A DNA stretch of 64,000 nucleotides from Liolophura sinensis (GCF_032854445.1 NC_088306.1:17145764-17209763); one strand, 5' to 3'. Positions 35,401-49,561 are shown, numbered from the stretch's first letter. The notes: a model not told the origin generated them from the sequence alone. Numbers and translations: made by a program.

Positions 35401-38400
35401 GTCTTGAAAGCACAGAAAATGCTGATTTGAAGACAAAAATAAATCAAATTATTTTCTTAGACGGTGTTTAATGGTCTTTTATCCGATATAAACTTGATTT
35501 TAGTGTTTTCTTTGCCTTTAATATATTTCAATACTTAGAATTGGTAGCAAGGCTACCAAAGAGCTCGTCTACTTCAGCTCAATGCATAAAGAACTGAAAT
35601 TGTGAATTTGTAATTTACGGTAATTAATATGCTCTCAGGGCATCAACTTCAGGCAAATATATACAGTACTTTTTAAGATTCCAACCCTACCATTTTGTTT
35701 ATTAAACCGTGATTCTAACACACAATACACTGAGTACATTCGAAGCTCTGCAGCAACCTGCAGATGGTTGTGGGGTTTTTTGTCGTCATATAAATGAATA
35801 AATATATTTCACAAAAAAATTGGAAAATATTAATTTTATATTTACTTATCTAATAAAACTGCTCAAACCTTACCGACACAGCCAATAAACCAGAGGGCAT
35901 GGTTTGGCTTGCCTCCAATTATGCCTACGCTCTGTTTCAAGGTTAAACATTTCTGAAACAAATAAGAGCAGTCATTTACATCATTATCCAGGGAGAAGCT
36001 AGCCCCTAGCTCAACACTAACACACCTGTAACACAGCCATTTACATCATTATCCACGGAGAAGCAAGCCCCTAGCTCAACACTAACACACCTGTAACACA
36101 GCCATTTACATCATTATCCAGGGAGAAGCAAGCCACTAGCTCACCACTAACACACCTGTAACACAGCCATTTACATCAACCAGGGAGAAGCAAACCAGTA
36201 GCTCAACACTAACACACTTGTAACACAGCCATTTACATCATTATCCAGGGAGAAGTAAGCCACTAGCTCACCACTAACACACCCGTAACACAGCCATTTA
36301 CATCATTATCCAGGGAGAAGCAAGCCACTAGCTCACCACTAACACACCTGTAACACAGCCATTTACATCAACCAGGGAGAAGCAAACCACTACCTCAACA
36401 CTAACACACCTGTAACATCGCCATTTACATCATTATCCAGGGAGAAGCAAGCCACTAGCTCACCACTAACACACCTGTAACATAGCCATTTACATCATTA
36501 TCCAGGGAGAAGCAAGCCACTACCTCAACACTAACACACCTGTAACACAGCCATTTACATTATTAATCCAAGGAGAAGCAAACCACTAGCTCACTACTAA
36601 CATGCCTGTAACATCGCCATTTACATCATTATCCAGGGAGAAGTAAGCCACTAGCTCACCACTAACACACCCGTAACACAGCCATTTACATCATTATCCA
36701 GGGAGAAGCAAGCCACTAGCTCACCACTAACACACCTGTAATACAGCCACTTACATCATTATCCGGGAAAAGCAAACTACTAGCTCACCACTAACACACC
36801 TGTAACACATTTACATCATTATCCATTGAGAAGCAAGCCACTAGCTCATCATTAACACACCTGTAACACAGCCATTTACATCATTATCCAGGGAGAAGTA
36901 AGCCACTAGCTCACCACTAACACACCTGTAATACAGCCACTTACATCATTATCCGGGAAAAACAAACCACTAGCTCACCACTAACACACATGTAACACAT
37001 TTACATCATTATCTATGGAGAAGCAAGCCACTAGCTCACCACTAACACACCTGTAATACAGCCATTTACATCATTATCCGGGAAAAACAAACCACTAGCT
37101 CACCACTAACACACCTGTAACACAGCCATTTACATCATCATCCAGGGAGAAGCAAACCAGTAGCTCACCACTAACACACTTGTAACACAGCCATTTACAT
37201 CATTATCCAGGGAGAAGCAAGACCCTAGCTCAACACTAACACACCTGTAACACAGCCATTTACATCATTATCCAGGGAGAAGTAAGCCACTAGCTCACCA
37301 CTAACACACCTGTAACACAGCCATTTACATCATCATCCAGGGAGAAGCAAACCAGTAGCTCACCACTAACACACCCGTAACACAGCCATTTACATCATTA
37401 TCCAGGGAGAAGTAAGCCACTAGCTCACCACTAACACACCTGTAATACAGCCACTTACATCACTATCCGGGAAAAGCAAACTACTAGCTCACCACTAACA
37501 CACCTGGAACACATTTACATCATTATCCAGGGAGAAGCAAGCCACTAGCTCACCACCAACACACCTGTAACACAGCCATTTACATCATTATCCAGGGAGA
37601 AGTAAGCCACTAGCTCACCACTAACACACCTGTAATACAGCCACTTACATCATTATCCGGGAAAAGCAAACCACTAGCTCACCACTAACACACCTGTAAC
37701 ACATTTACATCATTATCTATGGAGAAGCAAGCCACTAGCTCACCACTAACACACCTGTAATACAGCCACTTACATCATTATCCGGGAAAAACAAACCACT
37801 AGCTCACCACTAACACACCTGTAACACATTTACATCATTATCCATGGAGAAGCAAGCCACTAGCTCACCACTAACACACCTGTAACACAGCCATTTACAT
37901 CATCATCCAGGGAGAAGCAAACCAGTAGCTCAACACTAACACACTTGTAACACAGCCATTTACATCATTATCCAGGGAGAAGCAAACCAGTAGCTCACCA
38001 CTAACACACCAGTAACACAGCCATTTACATCATTATCCAGAGAGAAGCAAGCCACTAGCTCACCACTAACATACCTGTAACACAGCCATTTACATCATTA
38101 TCCAGGGAGAAGCAAGCCCCTAGCTAACCACTAACACACCTGTAACAGACCGTTACCATTGCACAAGTCTTAGCCTTAATATTTTTTATCTGATTGTTCA
38201 TTATGCCATAATTAAGAATTTTTCACTTGTATAATGGTAGTCAGTTATATGGATGAAAGAAACCACCGACCTTTGGCAAGTTACTGAAACTTTCCCACAG
38301 ATATGCACATCATGTTGGTGGAAGACAAGTCACCTTCAAAGAAACTAATGCGGAAATGGCCACATGTGTGTTCAAGTCCCATAAACACAGAGACTGAGGG

Positions 38401-41400
38401 AATTTACAAATTCCTTGCCTAAATTAAGACTGGGATTGAACCTGCATCTTGTTTCTTAACCTTAACATTCTCAAGGTTTAAAAAGATTACTTTATGCAGT
38501 GGTCATATGGTAAATTGGTGAATTGATGTAATACAGATACAATTCACATTGTGTATTACTTACTCTTAAGCTGTCTATATATACAGAGTTGATTTCACTC
38601 AGGCCCAACCGTAATGGAATGATCAGAAGTAGAGGTTTCCATCTGACTGCTGTGACCTCTGACCTTAAAGCCGAATCCTTGGAAGAACAGGTCTTGTGAT
38701 TGGCAAAAGGGTGGTTCTTATCTAATCTCTTATTGGTCCCATGTGATGTTTTTTTGTCTTCTACTTTTATATCTTTACTCTGGCCTTCATCTGGACATAA
38801 ACATATTGCTCCTGCAAAACAAATAATCATGATATAAAGCTTAATTGTATACATGCTTTATTACCTGGGATGATTTATATAACTAATAATGACTAGAAAT
38901 GACTGCTGAAAATAGTTTTAAGCACAGTATTAAAATAATGTGGCATGTAAAACTTCACCGTTTATGATTCCAAAACTTTCATGTTCCAAAACTTTCATGT
39001 TTCAAAACACTGCAAAATTTCACAACAAACTGCATCAAAATTACACAAGGAAAAGAAGATAAAGTTACATGTAATCTCTGACAATTTTCTTTACGAGACT
39101 ATTCCGTTTATCATGAAGTCGCTCTTACACTTAAGCTTCCATCTTTCGATGGCATGTAGGCTTGGATAACATAGCAAATATATGAATCACAACTTCTATT
39201 TATTCAGCGAAAGACATTTTTCGGCATATACACTAAGACCGTTATCAAGCATCATGATAACGTGGCATAAGATTATGCTTGATAACAGTGTTAGTATCAA
39301 GTGTTATGCCTGATAATGGTATTTGTACCTATACCGAAGCCTTCCTCACAGAATAATCAAAAGTTCTGGTCCATAAATTTGTTATGTTACTTAAGCTTCC
39401 TCCACTTGATCTTAACATTCTTACGGATATCTTCCTCTATCACTGTGTTGTCCATGGCCACATGTATTGCCAGAGAGCCCCATTCATCATAAACTGCAAG
39501 CTTCCTATTAAAAAGTAGTAACATGAGATCACCACTCCTCAATGCTATCTTGCCAATAAAAATCAACACTGTTAACCCGAGACCTTGGTCTAAGGATGGC
39601 TTATATATACTGAAACGTTGGGACTGCTGGCCACACTTAGCCCAAGAGTTAAATGGACCCGATTCGGGTATAACACTTACAATGAGTTACCCCCTTGTTC
39701 AATTCTGAGGCATCTGGGTTAGATTCGTCCTAAATACACATATAGCATGGCAATTCTGAAAGCTAAAATATTTACCCGCATTTTGCCACAATCGCTACTT
39801 GCCTTGACATCACCATTCTCCTGTAAATCTTAGCTGAAGTCGAAAATAGGCTTGTATTTAGCAGGTTACTGCGCGCTGCCATGTGTCATGCATGTCGAGC
39901 AACACCCAATTATGTTAGGTCAGGATGTCAACACGGCATGTGAACGTAGGTCACAACTGTGAATTATCTTCGATTTACTGGCTTTTACAGCTAAGGAATG
40001 TGGCAAAACTTGGCAGAAGAACAGAGAATGTCTTGGAGAGCATAATTTATTGCAGTTTTGCCTGGTAAATAGACATATTGGCCCATTTTGCACGGACTTT
40101 TGTGACACGGAGTTTCTACGCGCTAAGCTGTGTTTGAATACCACTATTTTAACATGGATGATTCCTCGGCTGTGATCTACACCTGACCTCATATTAAAAG
40201 AACAAAGCCGAGATCCTTGGCTAAACAAGGTTCAGTATTATTGATAGGAGTACCAAGAAATAAATGATAAATGAACCCTTTACTTAAAGAGCATAACTCT
40301 GTCAAACTGGACAACTGGCTTTTCCTTGAGTCTCTCTGTTACAATACATGAACAAGTAGAAACAGTACATACATATACAATAGGAGGCTTTCAAGTAGAA
40401 ACTCTTTTGTTGTCAAAGGTAAAAACAGTCATCTTGCGTCCTGTTAATTGTGAAAAATGTTAGGTAACCTTTGCTGACATTACCTTACCAATCACTTGTC
40501 TCACCTTGTTCCAGAGGCACAGATGACACCCCTTTCCCTTAGAAACACCTCAGGTTCAAAAACGTTCAGATTCTCAATTTTTTCCCCATTCGTCTAATTT
40601 AAATTACATTTTATGAAACTTTCTTCAGACACCCATGTTATTGTAAATGTCATCAAAGACAGCTGTGTAACATTGTTGACTGGTCACATGATACGGTTGG
40701 ACTTTTTCTACCTTCATTGAACAAAAGAGCTTGAACTCGAAACTCCTCTATTCCATTCTTTTAAACAGTCAATGATATATTGCTAAATATACATCCTGTG
40801 AAATAATAAATAAACAGACATATGGTTAGGTGAAATACAGCAAGTGGAATAATGGAATGAATGCTGATGGCTTAATAAGACAGACCAGTCGCAAAACTAA
40901 CAGACACATGTGACATGTAAAGAGAACAATAAACGGTCATAAAGTTTAGGCATGTAAAGATTATAAGTATACAGAACTGACGCAGATTGGCTCACAGTGG
41001 TGAGATATCCAACTATAGACTCTTTGATTTAGTCAGAAAAAAAACTTCGATTTAATGACACTGAGCACTACTTACTGTAATATATTACTTTTATGTTAAC
41101 GTCTTTTGACGTAAGAAAGTATAAATAAATAAAGGACTCGAAGCAGCGTCTCCATTCAGACAGTCACTCTATTCAACTCACTTCCATCACATTGAGCAGT
41201 CCCGCAGTATGTTACTTATGTAATATTAGCGAATGGCTATGCTGCAATGTTCATGAATATTAACAAAGGGGAGCTGATCATGTGATGTCAACATACACGT
41301 GCTATGATGGAAACAAATGCATGTGGCAATTTATGACAATATCACAACATGTCTGTCTGCACTCAGTGCCGTGCTAGTCTTGAACCTGTTTACGGCATAC

Positions 41401-44400
41401 AATGATATATACACTTGCAGTCATTCATATGTCGTAATCAAAGATAAACACTACAAGAAAAGATATGGTTCTTTGGGTCAAACCTTGCAGCCTTAGTCAA
41501 GCTTGAATAAATGTACCATACCTAAAATTCAGCTTAGGCAAGGCATAACCTTGGTCCATCTTTCACATCAGCCAATCAGAATTGATTCTGTATCCCTTTA
41601 TGTATCCCTATACGCCGCTCGCGCAGATTTAACAAAAATAACTTAAGACAAAAAGTTATATGTTAATACATGTAGAATTGACACTGTCATGTAGTGATGA
41701 GTTTTTCATTTAAGCTTCAGAGAAAGTGACTCTTACCTTAAGACTTGAGCGACTGTATTTGGTCCAAACCAGTGGCCAATGGCCTTTCCTTCTGACACTC
41801 CCATGGCAGCTGAAAACATGTTTTACAACGTTATGGCAAAGTGAAGAACAGAAAATGTCAAGTTTGGTGTTGAAATACACAGGGTCAGTGTCCTATTTCA
41901 AACTCTTAAGTGAAACAATTTTTCAAATACAGTGTTGACATGAAAAACCAATACACGCTGTATTACACAAAGGGACATAACTCTATACAGTTTAAAGTGG
42001 TGTAATTTGTTATGAATCGGCTTCTGCTCTGATGGAAGAGACATTAAAGTGATCATATTTTATACATAGCTTCAAGTGAAGTGGTTGTGCAGATATAGTG
42101 GGTGGTAAAGTTAAATGCTCAGGTACGTACAGACGGACAGACAGAGACCACAATGTAATACAACCCCTAATGCATGAATATAATACACAAAGTAGGCATA
42201 CAATACACTAAGCGCTCATTTATTCATCTGATTGAGCTGACTGTGTAAGTGTTATTAAAGACAATTTTACCAATAGGATAGGCAGGCAACAGTTATGAGG
42301 AGGAAACAGTGCAGAGCCTATACAAAACCATCAGCCTTGAACAGGTACTTAACAAACATTCTGACCTACATGTATCTCCACAACCAAACCTGCAACATTA
42401 GCAGGTTTTGAACAGGGAGACCTTGTGGGTTCAAAGATAATTGGCTTCAGTGAGTGACTAAATAGCTGAATGAGACTGAACTATTATCATCTAATTTTAT
42501 CAGTGAGATATTGTCAGGTTCGTAAGAATATTTTAGAAGTGGTTTATAGAAGTGACATATTCTTGAGTACCAATATGGCATAAAACACCAATAAACAAAT
42601 AAATAAATGGAAGTGATCAAAAGTGATTTATGTGACAGTATTATCAAGGTATAGAATCTAGTGTTGAGACCACTCCATGTTTCAGACACACGTTTCATGG
42701 TGTATTCCCAAACTTACGATAAAACCTACATAAATCATTCTTGCATAAAAAAAAAAAAATATCCACTTACCAATTTGGTGTATGGAGAAGCAGCTTTTCT
42801 TTTTGTCCTGGAAAAGCCTGAGAAGTTGTTTATATACATCATCTTTCTGACCATTTCTCCATCTCCACTCTGTAAGGAATGAGGAAAAGACAAGTCAGAG
42901 AAATATACCCTAAGCAAAGGTGCATTGTTGTTTCAACAATGATATTAGGAAGGTTTTTGCTGAAATCTTTGATCTACCTATTAGTGGCAAATTAAACTTT
43001 AAACTGATACAAATCATTTTAATGTTGTATCCCGACATTCAGGGCTAGAACAATCTCACGTTTACAATAACATACATGAACACGTAGCTAAAAGCAAGAC
43101 TTCACTGCAGTTGTCTCCCTTGGTAAGTACTCACGATGGCATTTGCATGTGTAAATAAACTACCTTGATGAGAACTGAACAAAAATAAATATGTATGGTA
43201 AAGGTCGATGTATGGTACACCTAACCAACCATTCTCCTAATTCTTTTTATATTTGACAGGTGTTAAGCGAAATTTTTTCTACTTGTACAATGGCCATCAG
43301 GCTTATGGGTGAAGGAAGCTACAAATGACAGGATATTTGACATGTATGAAAGTCTTACTTCTGCGCACATGTCGCCTGACTAGAGCCTCTGCTACCTGTG
43401 AAGGGCTCGTTACAGGTAAATCTAAGCCTTACTTTTGCCCAGATGTCGCCTGACTAGTGCCTCTGCCAACATCATTTGTCCACATCTCAGCATACATCCC
43501 CAGCCTGTGTCACTGGTGGGACCCAAGCCTCCTGCAAAACACATATACATTTATACATACTACATTCAGCCATTTATAGTTCATATAAAGGTGAAAAACC
43601 AGACATTGTCAAAATATAAGTCACAGGCTGAATATTGTACAATGGAGGTAGAATATCATAAATATTTTTCTCATGAAAGGCAGAAATGATAACCCAGATT
43701 TCCACCTCTCAACTGAAATAGAATATTGCACAATTGAACTGAAAAATATTTCTCGTATTTAACTTTCAATACACAATATCCTTTATGTAATTGTATTTTC
43801 ATTTGAATATAATGTCATACTCACGAATACTTCACCAGTCAGGCTAATGGGCAGGACTAATGGGTGGGGCTAACTATGCCAAGTGAAAGTCTAGAGGAAA
43901 TTACTGACAAACCTCCCGACATAAGGCTATGGCGTAGCCAGAGGCACCTGAGACCCATTCCACAAGGTCCGTTTTGACTCATGTTAAAATTTAATGTGCA
44001 ATGTATGGTCCAAGAAATACTTTAAAATATTTTTTTTATTTTTTCTTACCAACAAATTCCACTAGAGCAATTATTTTTGACCAAGTTTTTTTTATCTTTT
44101 TTTTTTTTTTGAGATAATACTTTCCACAGGTTATTTTGAACACTTGTTAAAAACTCAATTAAAATTTACTAGAATGATACTAAACTAGACCCTCGGCGAT
44201 GATTTCACAGCAAATAACTCTGTAGACAAAACATTCTGCAGACAAACAGGGGAAATTCTGATGTGACGTCACACAATTTATATGTGGTCCAGAAGGGCAA
44301 CCATATTTTATCCTACTTCAAATGGTCTATATGGCAAAAATTTAAAGAAATTAAGAACGCTAGTTTTCGGGACACTGTTTCCTGATGACTTCCTCATACA

Positions 44401-47400
44401 GTTTTATGTCCAATTTATGATAATGCTTGTTAAGCATTTACAGTTGAACTGAAGCAGTTCAAATTACAAGGAAATTAAATTACACTTCATATTATATTAT
44501 GTCATCGGCACCTGTATATTTGAAAACAGCACATGCAAGATTAGTCATCACTCCTATTAAAGGGGTCGGAAATGACCAAGGCAGACTTGACTACTTTTGC
44601 TTTATAGCACAATGTGGTTTAAGCAACTTCCTGAAATTTACATGCAGGACTTTCGATCAAAACATCTTATACGACTGGTATGTAATACACCTAAAACAAT
44701 AGCACTTGACCTCCTTGACCTAATCTCAAGTTTCAGGGAAACAGAAGAGCGTCTGTCAACACCATAAAACTTTTATAACTGAATTGTTTTCCTCGCTGTT
44801 TTTGCTCGTGAAATGAAACGTAGCAAACACTTGGTGACGCCTGTGTGAGACTGTTCTCTCAGTTTGGAAGGGTTATATCATCGCATGTGCATGATCAAAA
44901 GTAATCTGCCCATAGCTGGATTAAGGGTTTAACACCACCCCTTTTTGGTGCCGTTCTTTGTCACTCCCTGAGCACTGGTCATGCATTTTAGACCAATCAA
45001 CCACAAACTTTGGCCAATGGAGATGACCCAGATACCTCACAGCTTCGAATTTATGATGATGTGTCTAAATGTTGAGTGACGTAGGAATCTGAGAGTTTCC
45101 TGTACATGTATTATGACGTCATACCACTGAGGTCAGATTGGAACAAATGTTTCTTTTTCCTAGTCATGGTGTCTGGGTGTAAAATCACAAAAATGTGAAA
45201 ACAAAACTCATGTTTAAAAAAATGAAGTACTTTTTTTCTTTTTTTTGAGGTCGTTGAGGGTAAACTAAATGAAACACGGTCACTTTGAAGTCACAACATT
45301 CCATAATTTTCAGCACATTACAGTCTGTCTAGTTTTGTGTAGGTATTTTTTTTCTTATCTGATCATACATAAGCTACAAACTGCATGGACATATACAAAA
45401 GGAAGACACATACAGAAGGCATATTTCAACTCTGTTGTAAAGTTGGACATTTTTAGAAATGACGTCATCATAAACTTACAGGGAACACTATACCGGCTTA
45501 GTGACCTCATTTGGACTCTTTCATGGGAGAGTTTTTTTGACAGTTACATGTATCATGTTTGACATATCACATCACAACTACCATGACTAAAAGCTACTTA
45601 TTTTACTGAGAAACTATTCTGGCCTTAGGAAAACTGTTAACTGCTCAATACCATTTTTATGTCAAAGAAAGACAAGAAGCTGTTATGTTCTTTCATATGT
45701 TAAGATACATCCTAAACTGTATATTAAGAAATAAAAACCAAATGTTTCATGCTTGCTAAATGGAGATAAAACCTAACATACTTACCTATAGCACTGAAGT
45801 TCTTGCGATATGTCAGCCATATTTTAGACAGCACTGTTTCCCGGAGTTCATCTAAATCTGTCAAACATGAACACAACTGAACATAAATGTAACATCCATG
45901 AAAATAAAACAAAACATGCCTAGGAAGACATCATCCATCAAGATGGACTCAGTGTGCTGTTTTAAAATTCTAACAGATCACTTCAAAACATGGCACAGTT
46001 CAAGAACACTGTGCTATCATGTTCGGTAGCCTTAGATAATTGGTAAATTTCTACTATGATAAATCCAAATGTGAAAACAGACAGGTATTAATCGGTCGAG
46101 GAAATCAGGAAGAATCCTGCAGGAAGAACCATGTGTACCTCTTAGGACACCTCAAAGGCCTCAGAAGAAGCTCAGAGGAGGATATGGCAACCATGAGGAC
46201 CCCAATGGACACCAAGTAGACCTCAGAGGAAATCCAATGTAGCCAAAAGGAAATCATATGAACCTAGAGGAAATGAAATCCAGCTAAGAGAAAAAAATGT
46301 GAAGCTGAAGGAAACCAGGTGGCTCTCAGCGCATACCTGGTGTAGCCGCAAAGAAACCATGTGGACCCCAAAGAAACCAAGTGGACCCCAGAGGAAACCA
46401 GATGTAGCCCAGAGAAAATTATGTTGACCTCATAGGAAACTATACTGACCTCCAGGCAAAACAAGATGCAGTCTAGAACAAAAACTTTTCCTCAGGGAAA
46501 CCAGGTGGGCCCCAGAGGAAATTCGATGAGTCCATGAGTAAACCAGGGGAACCAGGAGGAGACCAAATGTAGCTACATGTAAGTGGAAATGTAGTGGAGT
46601 CTATAGGAATTATTGCTCCTTGTCTGACACCTGTACCCTAAGATCACCATGAATGTGTAAACTAACAGTAGCGTTTACAATCCTAAGTGAGAGAAACATT
46701 GTTTAATACAAACAAAAGTAATGTGAAGATTATCACATTTATCACAATGTTATCATAAATGAGAAGGAATTTAGAACACTGGACAATAATGTAATAACTT
46801 CAATCTATCTTCCTGCTCCCTACCGGAATCTACCACGGCAAATACGGCAGTAATATAAAACACTGAAAATTTTGCTAATTATAATCACAGTGTTAAATCA
46901 GCTTATATTATGGCACTCTACAATGCATAGTTTTTTTTCTGTTTTTAATAACATGGTAATTAAGGGCTTTATCAGCTACTCAAACTAGACTACATATCAT
47001 ATACAAATTAAATTCCTTGTGTACATCCAGTTTTCCTTTCATTTCAACACATGTACATGTAAATAACAATGATTTCTGTCAATCTTACCATACAATGTAC
47101 TGTACTGTTCTCCCAGAAGCCACACTGGTTCGTCAGTCTGAGGAAAGTCTTCTACTTCAAATGGACCACTTTCATATGTCATACAAGCTGAAAAACATGG
47201 GCATATATGACTAATTAAAGAGTCACCTTTCACTTCTGCCATGTCGATATCATGTGATCATTTGCTGAGCTCCCATTGGTTACTTTAATAACTTCTCCCA
47301 GCAGATATCCCACAATCCTCGCATACAGTGAGACTTTTTAAAAATATCAAATGCATCAGGTCTTTTTCCTTTGCAAACTCAAATGATATCCACCATTAAA

Positions 47401-49489
47401 GGTGAAATATTCTTCAGCACATTGTAAAACATCAATCAATTAAAATCAAACGATATCTTGTTCAGCAAACAGCTCTGTTTTGCAACATACTTTACACTGA
47501 ACATACTTATATCAAGTATATAATCATACCCTTTCAAACTTCTTATGTGACACTATTGGCTAAGTTTTTGATATTTTATTTATTTCATTAATGTATAGCG
47601 ACAAGTTTAAAAAGGTTTGGGCTTACCATTTAATTTTTGATTTATTTGATTGAGTAAAGGAAACTTAAGTGCCCAACATAAACTACCAATCTGTACAAAG
47701 CTCTCGACTTAACAAAGCAGTAGCACAACCAGTAAGAACTGTAAATGTTGCCCACTGGTCAGGGGCTAATAAGCTGCAATGAGTAAAAACACTTCAGCCA
47801 ACTGAGCCAACAGCGAAGGGCACCCTGATTAACATTTCCATTAGACACAACAACCACAATGTCATCTAACTGAAATACTTTCTATTATATGTATGCTTTT
47901 CACTAAACAAATATATACCTGTGGTTCAAACACAGGGCTTGATTTCACATCAGTAAACCAAAATTAAGGCAATCTGGTTGGATTCTCACAAAAAAGAGAA
48001 ATTCTAACTCATACTTTTATTACAATAGAATACACACTGCTTCACATTGTTACAGTTATGAAAATGGCATCCCCAAAAACACTTGTGCATGCACCTGTTG
48101 TATTAAAACCTTCACTTTGAGGACTGTTTTGTAATACCAGATCTCAACTGGATTCCTGCACAGCAAACCTATGGTAATCCATTTACATTCTGGCCAAAAA
48201 ATGGTGGGTGTCGTGTCTGAAAGATAATTTACGCACAGCCACACACAACACTCAAGTGTACAGGCACTATCATCTGAGAATTTAATGAGCGAGTCTGCAT
48301 TTGGAAAGGAAAATTTCAGCCCTCAAGGTTTTCATAACTTCTGTTTTTGGGAGCTGCTTGACACCATAAATCCTCTGAATTCTCTTCACTTCCCTTCAAT
48401 TCATTCAAATTAATGTTACCCCTAGACAGCAAATAGATAACAAACAAATAGATCTTCCAAAACACCCACCCTGCCTATAGCAGTGGATATATAGCTAGGT
48501 TAGGTTCCTTCACAAAACTAAATGCTACAGCTTGGATCAGTGATGTGCAGAGAATCAGATCTGTTTTGTTTGAAGAGCCACTAATATGATGACAGCTGCA
48601 TCTGTCCAATGGTGGCGGCATTTACAAAGAGGTTGTCTGTGTTCGAATAATCACTTGTGTCTATAAAAAAAGGGGATAATACAAAGAGTTATGTCAGCGA
48701 CATGAACAAACACCTTTACCCTTCTATGCCCCCATGCATTCAATTACCCTACTTTACTTTACCTTTCTATGTAACCAAGAAAGCAAAGTCGCTGCTAACC
48801 CTCTGTTAAGGAGAAACTGAGCCGGGCTATTATACTATATTACACTCTGCAGAAGGAGGGACATGTAGAACAGCTAACTGACCCATTAACCTACAAGTGG
48901 CAAGAATTCTGACCTACCAGGCTTAATTACCAACAAGCTATTCGATTTGCATACAGATATATGAAATTTTAATGTAAATCTACGCAATGACCACCAGTTA
49001 AGACAGGGCTAAACCGAAATTTAACAGTACAACAACACCGGAATTTGTCAGATGATCGGAGTGTCAGTCGACGAGACGTGTTTTTTTTTTTATCCTTTGG
49101 TGTGGATTGGAGATTTTCAAAGTTTCTTGCATGTATTCTACAGGCTAAAAGAAAAAAAAATAATCACCAGTTGGCATTGGCCACATCACTGTAACAAAAA
49201 TTCACGGAGACAAGCCACACACCCAAGCTCCATGTCATTTACAAGCTCTTATCATGTGACAACTGACAATGTAAACTTCCTCAGTAAAGTGTCATTAAAT
49301 GTCAGGCCAATTGATGTGCGCAGAATCAGCGTCTTTGCCAGGTTCGGCTTGGATGGACTAACCGTTTTGAAATGGAGCAAACGACAAAGAAAACATTGCC
49401 GACGATGTCAAATGAATCGTGTCCCACATTACAATCTAAAGTGATGTGTGAAACGCCTCAAGTCAGATCTTACCATCAGCAAAATCCAT
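32463..49489 (-). CDS. ATG4: ATG4 cysteine protease (autophagin)
   Basis: C54-family protease that trims ATG8/LC3 before lipidation and removes it from membranes. Twelve minus-strand exons: 49489-49474, 47187-47089, 45857-45786, 43531-43433, 42869-42771, 41809-41737, 39504-39425, 38811-38564, 35952-35874, 34480-34341, 34010-33848, 32521-32463; all in phase, 408 aa (human ATG4B 393). Catalytic Cys75 is in [15 protein letters not shown]; Asp296 and His298 are in FLDPHTTQP. The regulatory-loop region has [20 protein letters not shown]. The variable insert after HVAMDNTV is Lys/Asp/Ser-rich (exon 8). The protein ends DDDFEVL, matching the C-terminal LIR of ATG4B (FEIL) that binds ATG8 proteins. 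Introns carry a 65-bp array, a degenerate minisatellite and SINEs. Intron 4 holds a copied piece of the catalytic exon. The gene looks intact. Confidence 0.97.
32764..32804 (+). repeat. SINE family A tail fragment
   Basis: AAGAGTACGGCGTAAAACAC then CAATCAAATAAATAA in ATG4 intron 11. Confidence 0.8.
33619..33776 (-). repeat. SINE family A, 5'-truncated
   Basis: Well preserved copy ending about 70 bp from ATG4 exon 11, in intron 11. Confidence 0.9.
34838..34999 (-). repeat. SINE family A
   Basis: ATTACGCCGTACTCCACTAT to CGGAGAGGAAGCCAGCATGA in ATG4 intron 9. Confidence 0.9.
35425..35530. repeat. Dispersed repeat D, copy 2
   Basis: AAAATAAATCAAATTATTTT followed by TAATGGTCTTTTATC and TTAGTGTTTTCTTTGCCTTT; the same order as at 2895 and 59215. 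Confidence 0.65.
35746..35812 (+). repeat. SINE family A fragment, internally deleted
   Basis: GCAGCAACCTGCAGATGGTT joined to TCGTCATATAAATGAATAAA. Confidence 0.55.
35966..38150 (-). repeat. 65-bp tandem array, about 34 copies, in ATG4 intron 8
   Basis: Unit contains CATTTACATCATTATCCAGG, AGCCACTAGCTCACCACTAA and CACACCTGTAACACAGC. Variant units (GGGAAAAGCAAAC, or lacking ACAGCC) recur in blocks, indicating higher-order expansion. The array starts only 14 bp from the acceptor edge of exon 9. Confidence 0.97.
38178..38455 (-). repeat. SINE family B, near full length
   Basis: TATGCCATAATTAAGAATTT, AACCACCGACCTTTGGCAAG and a tRNA B-box match (GGGATTGAACCTGC) in ATG4 intron 8, beside the tandem array. 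Confidence 0.75.
42540..42609 (+). repeat. SINE family A tail fragment
   Basis: GACATATTCTTGAGTACC and AACACCAATAAACAAATAAA in ATG4 intron 5. Confidence 0.75.
43359..43395 (-). pseudogene. Duplicated fragment of ATG4 exon 4 inside intron 4
   Basis: This 37-bp segment matches the 3' end of exon 4 (catalytic exon) with 6 mismatches and would read [12 protein letters not shown]. It keeps a GTAAGA donor and has an acceptor-like CCCTTCACAG before it. Its length, 37 nt, would shift the frame if spliced between exons 4 and 5, so it is probably not used productively. Confidence 0.6.
46090..46575 (+). repeat. Degenerate 24-bp-type minisatellite in ATG4 intron 2
   Basis: Roughly 20 loose units of GACCCCAGAGGAAACCAGGT with many AAGAAACCA/AGGAAATC variants. 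The GGAAACC core resembles the middle of SINE A. Confidence 0.8.
47398..47445 (+). repeat. SINE family A tail fragment
   Basis: TTAAAGGTGAAATATTCTTC then AAACATCAATCAATTAAAAT in the ATG4 intron upstream of exon 2's acceptor. Confidence 0.65.
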
Positions 49490-49556
49490 TGCGATCCAGC
49501 TCAACAATAACAAACGCCACGCACATGCGTCCGAACTTCTTCTAACGCCCCATTTC

Positions 49557-49561
49557 ATTGG
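49557..49561 (-). promoter_or_regulatory. CCAAT box upstream of ATG4
   Basis: GGCCAATGA on the minus strand, about 70 bp before the ATG4 start codon in a locally GC-richer stretch. This is a typical position for a CCAAT element; function not shown. Confidence 0.3.

Noticed and set aside
35966-38150. CRISPR-like array
   Set aside because: Head-to-tail 65-bp units with no unique spacers, inside an animal intron; an ordinary tandem repeat.
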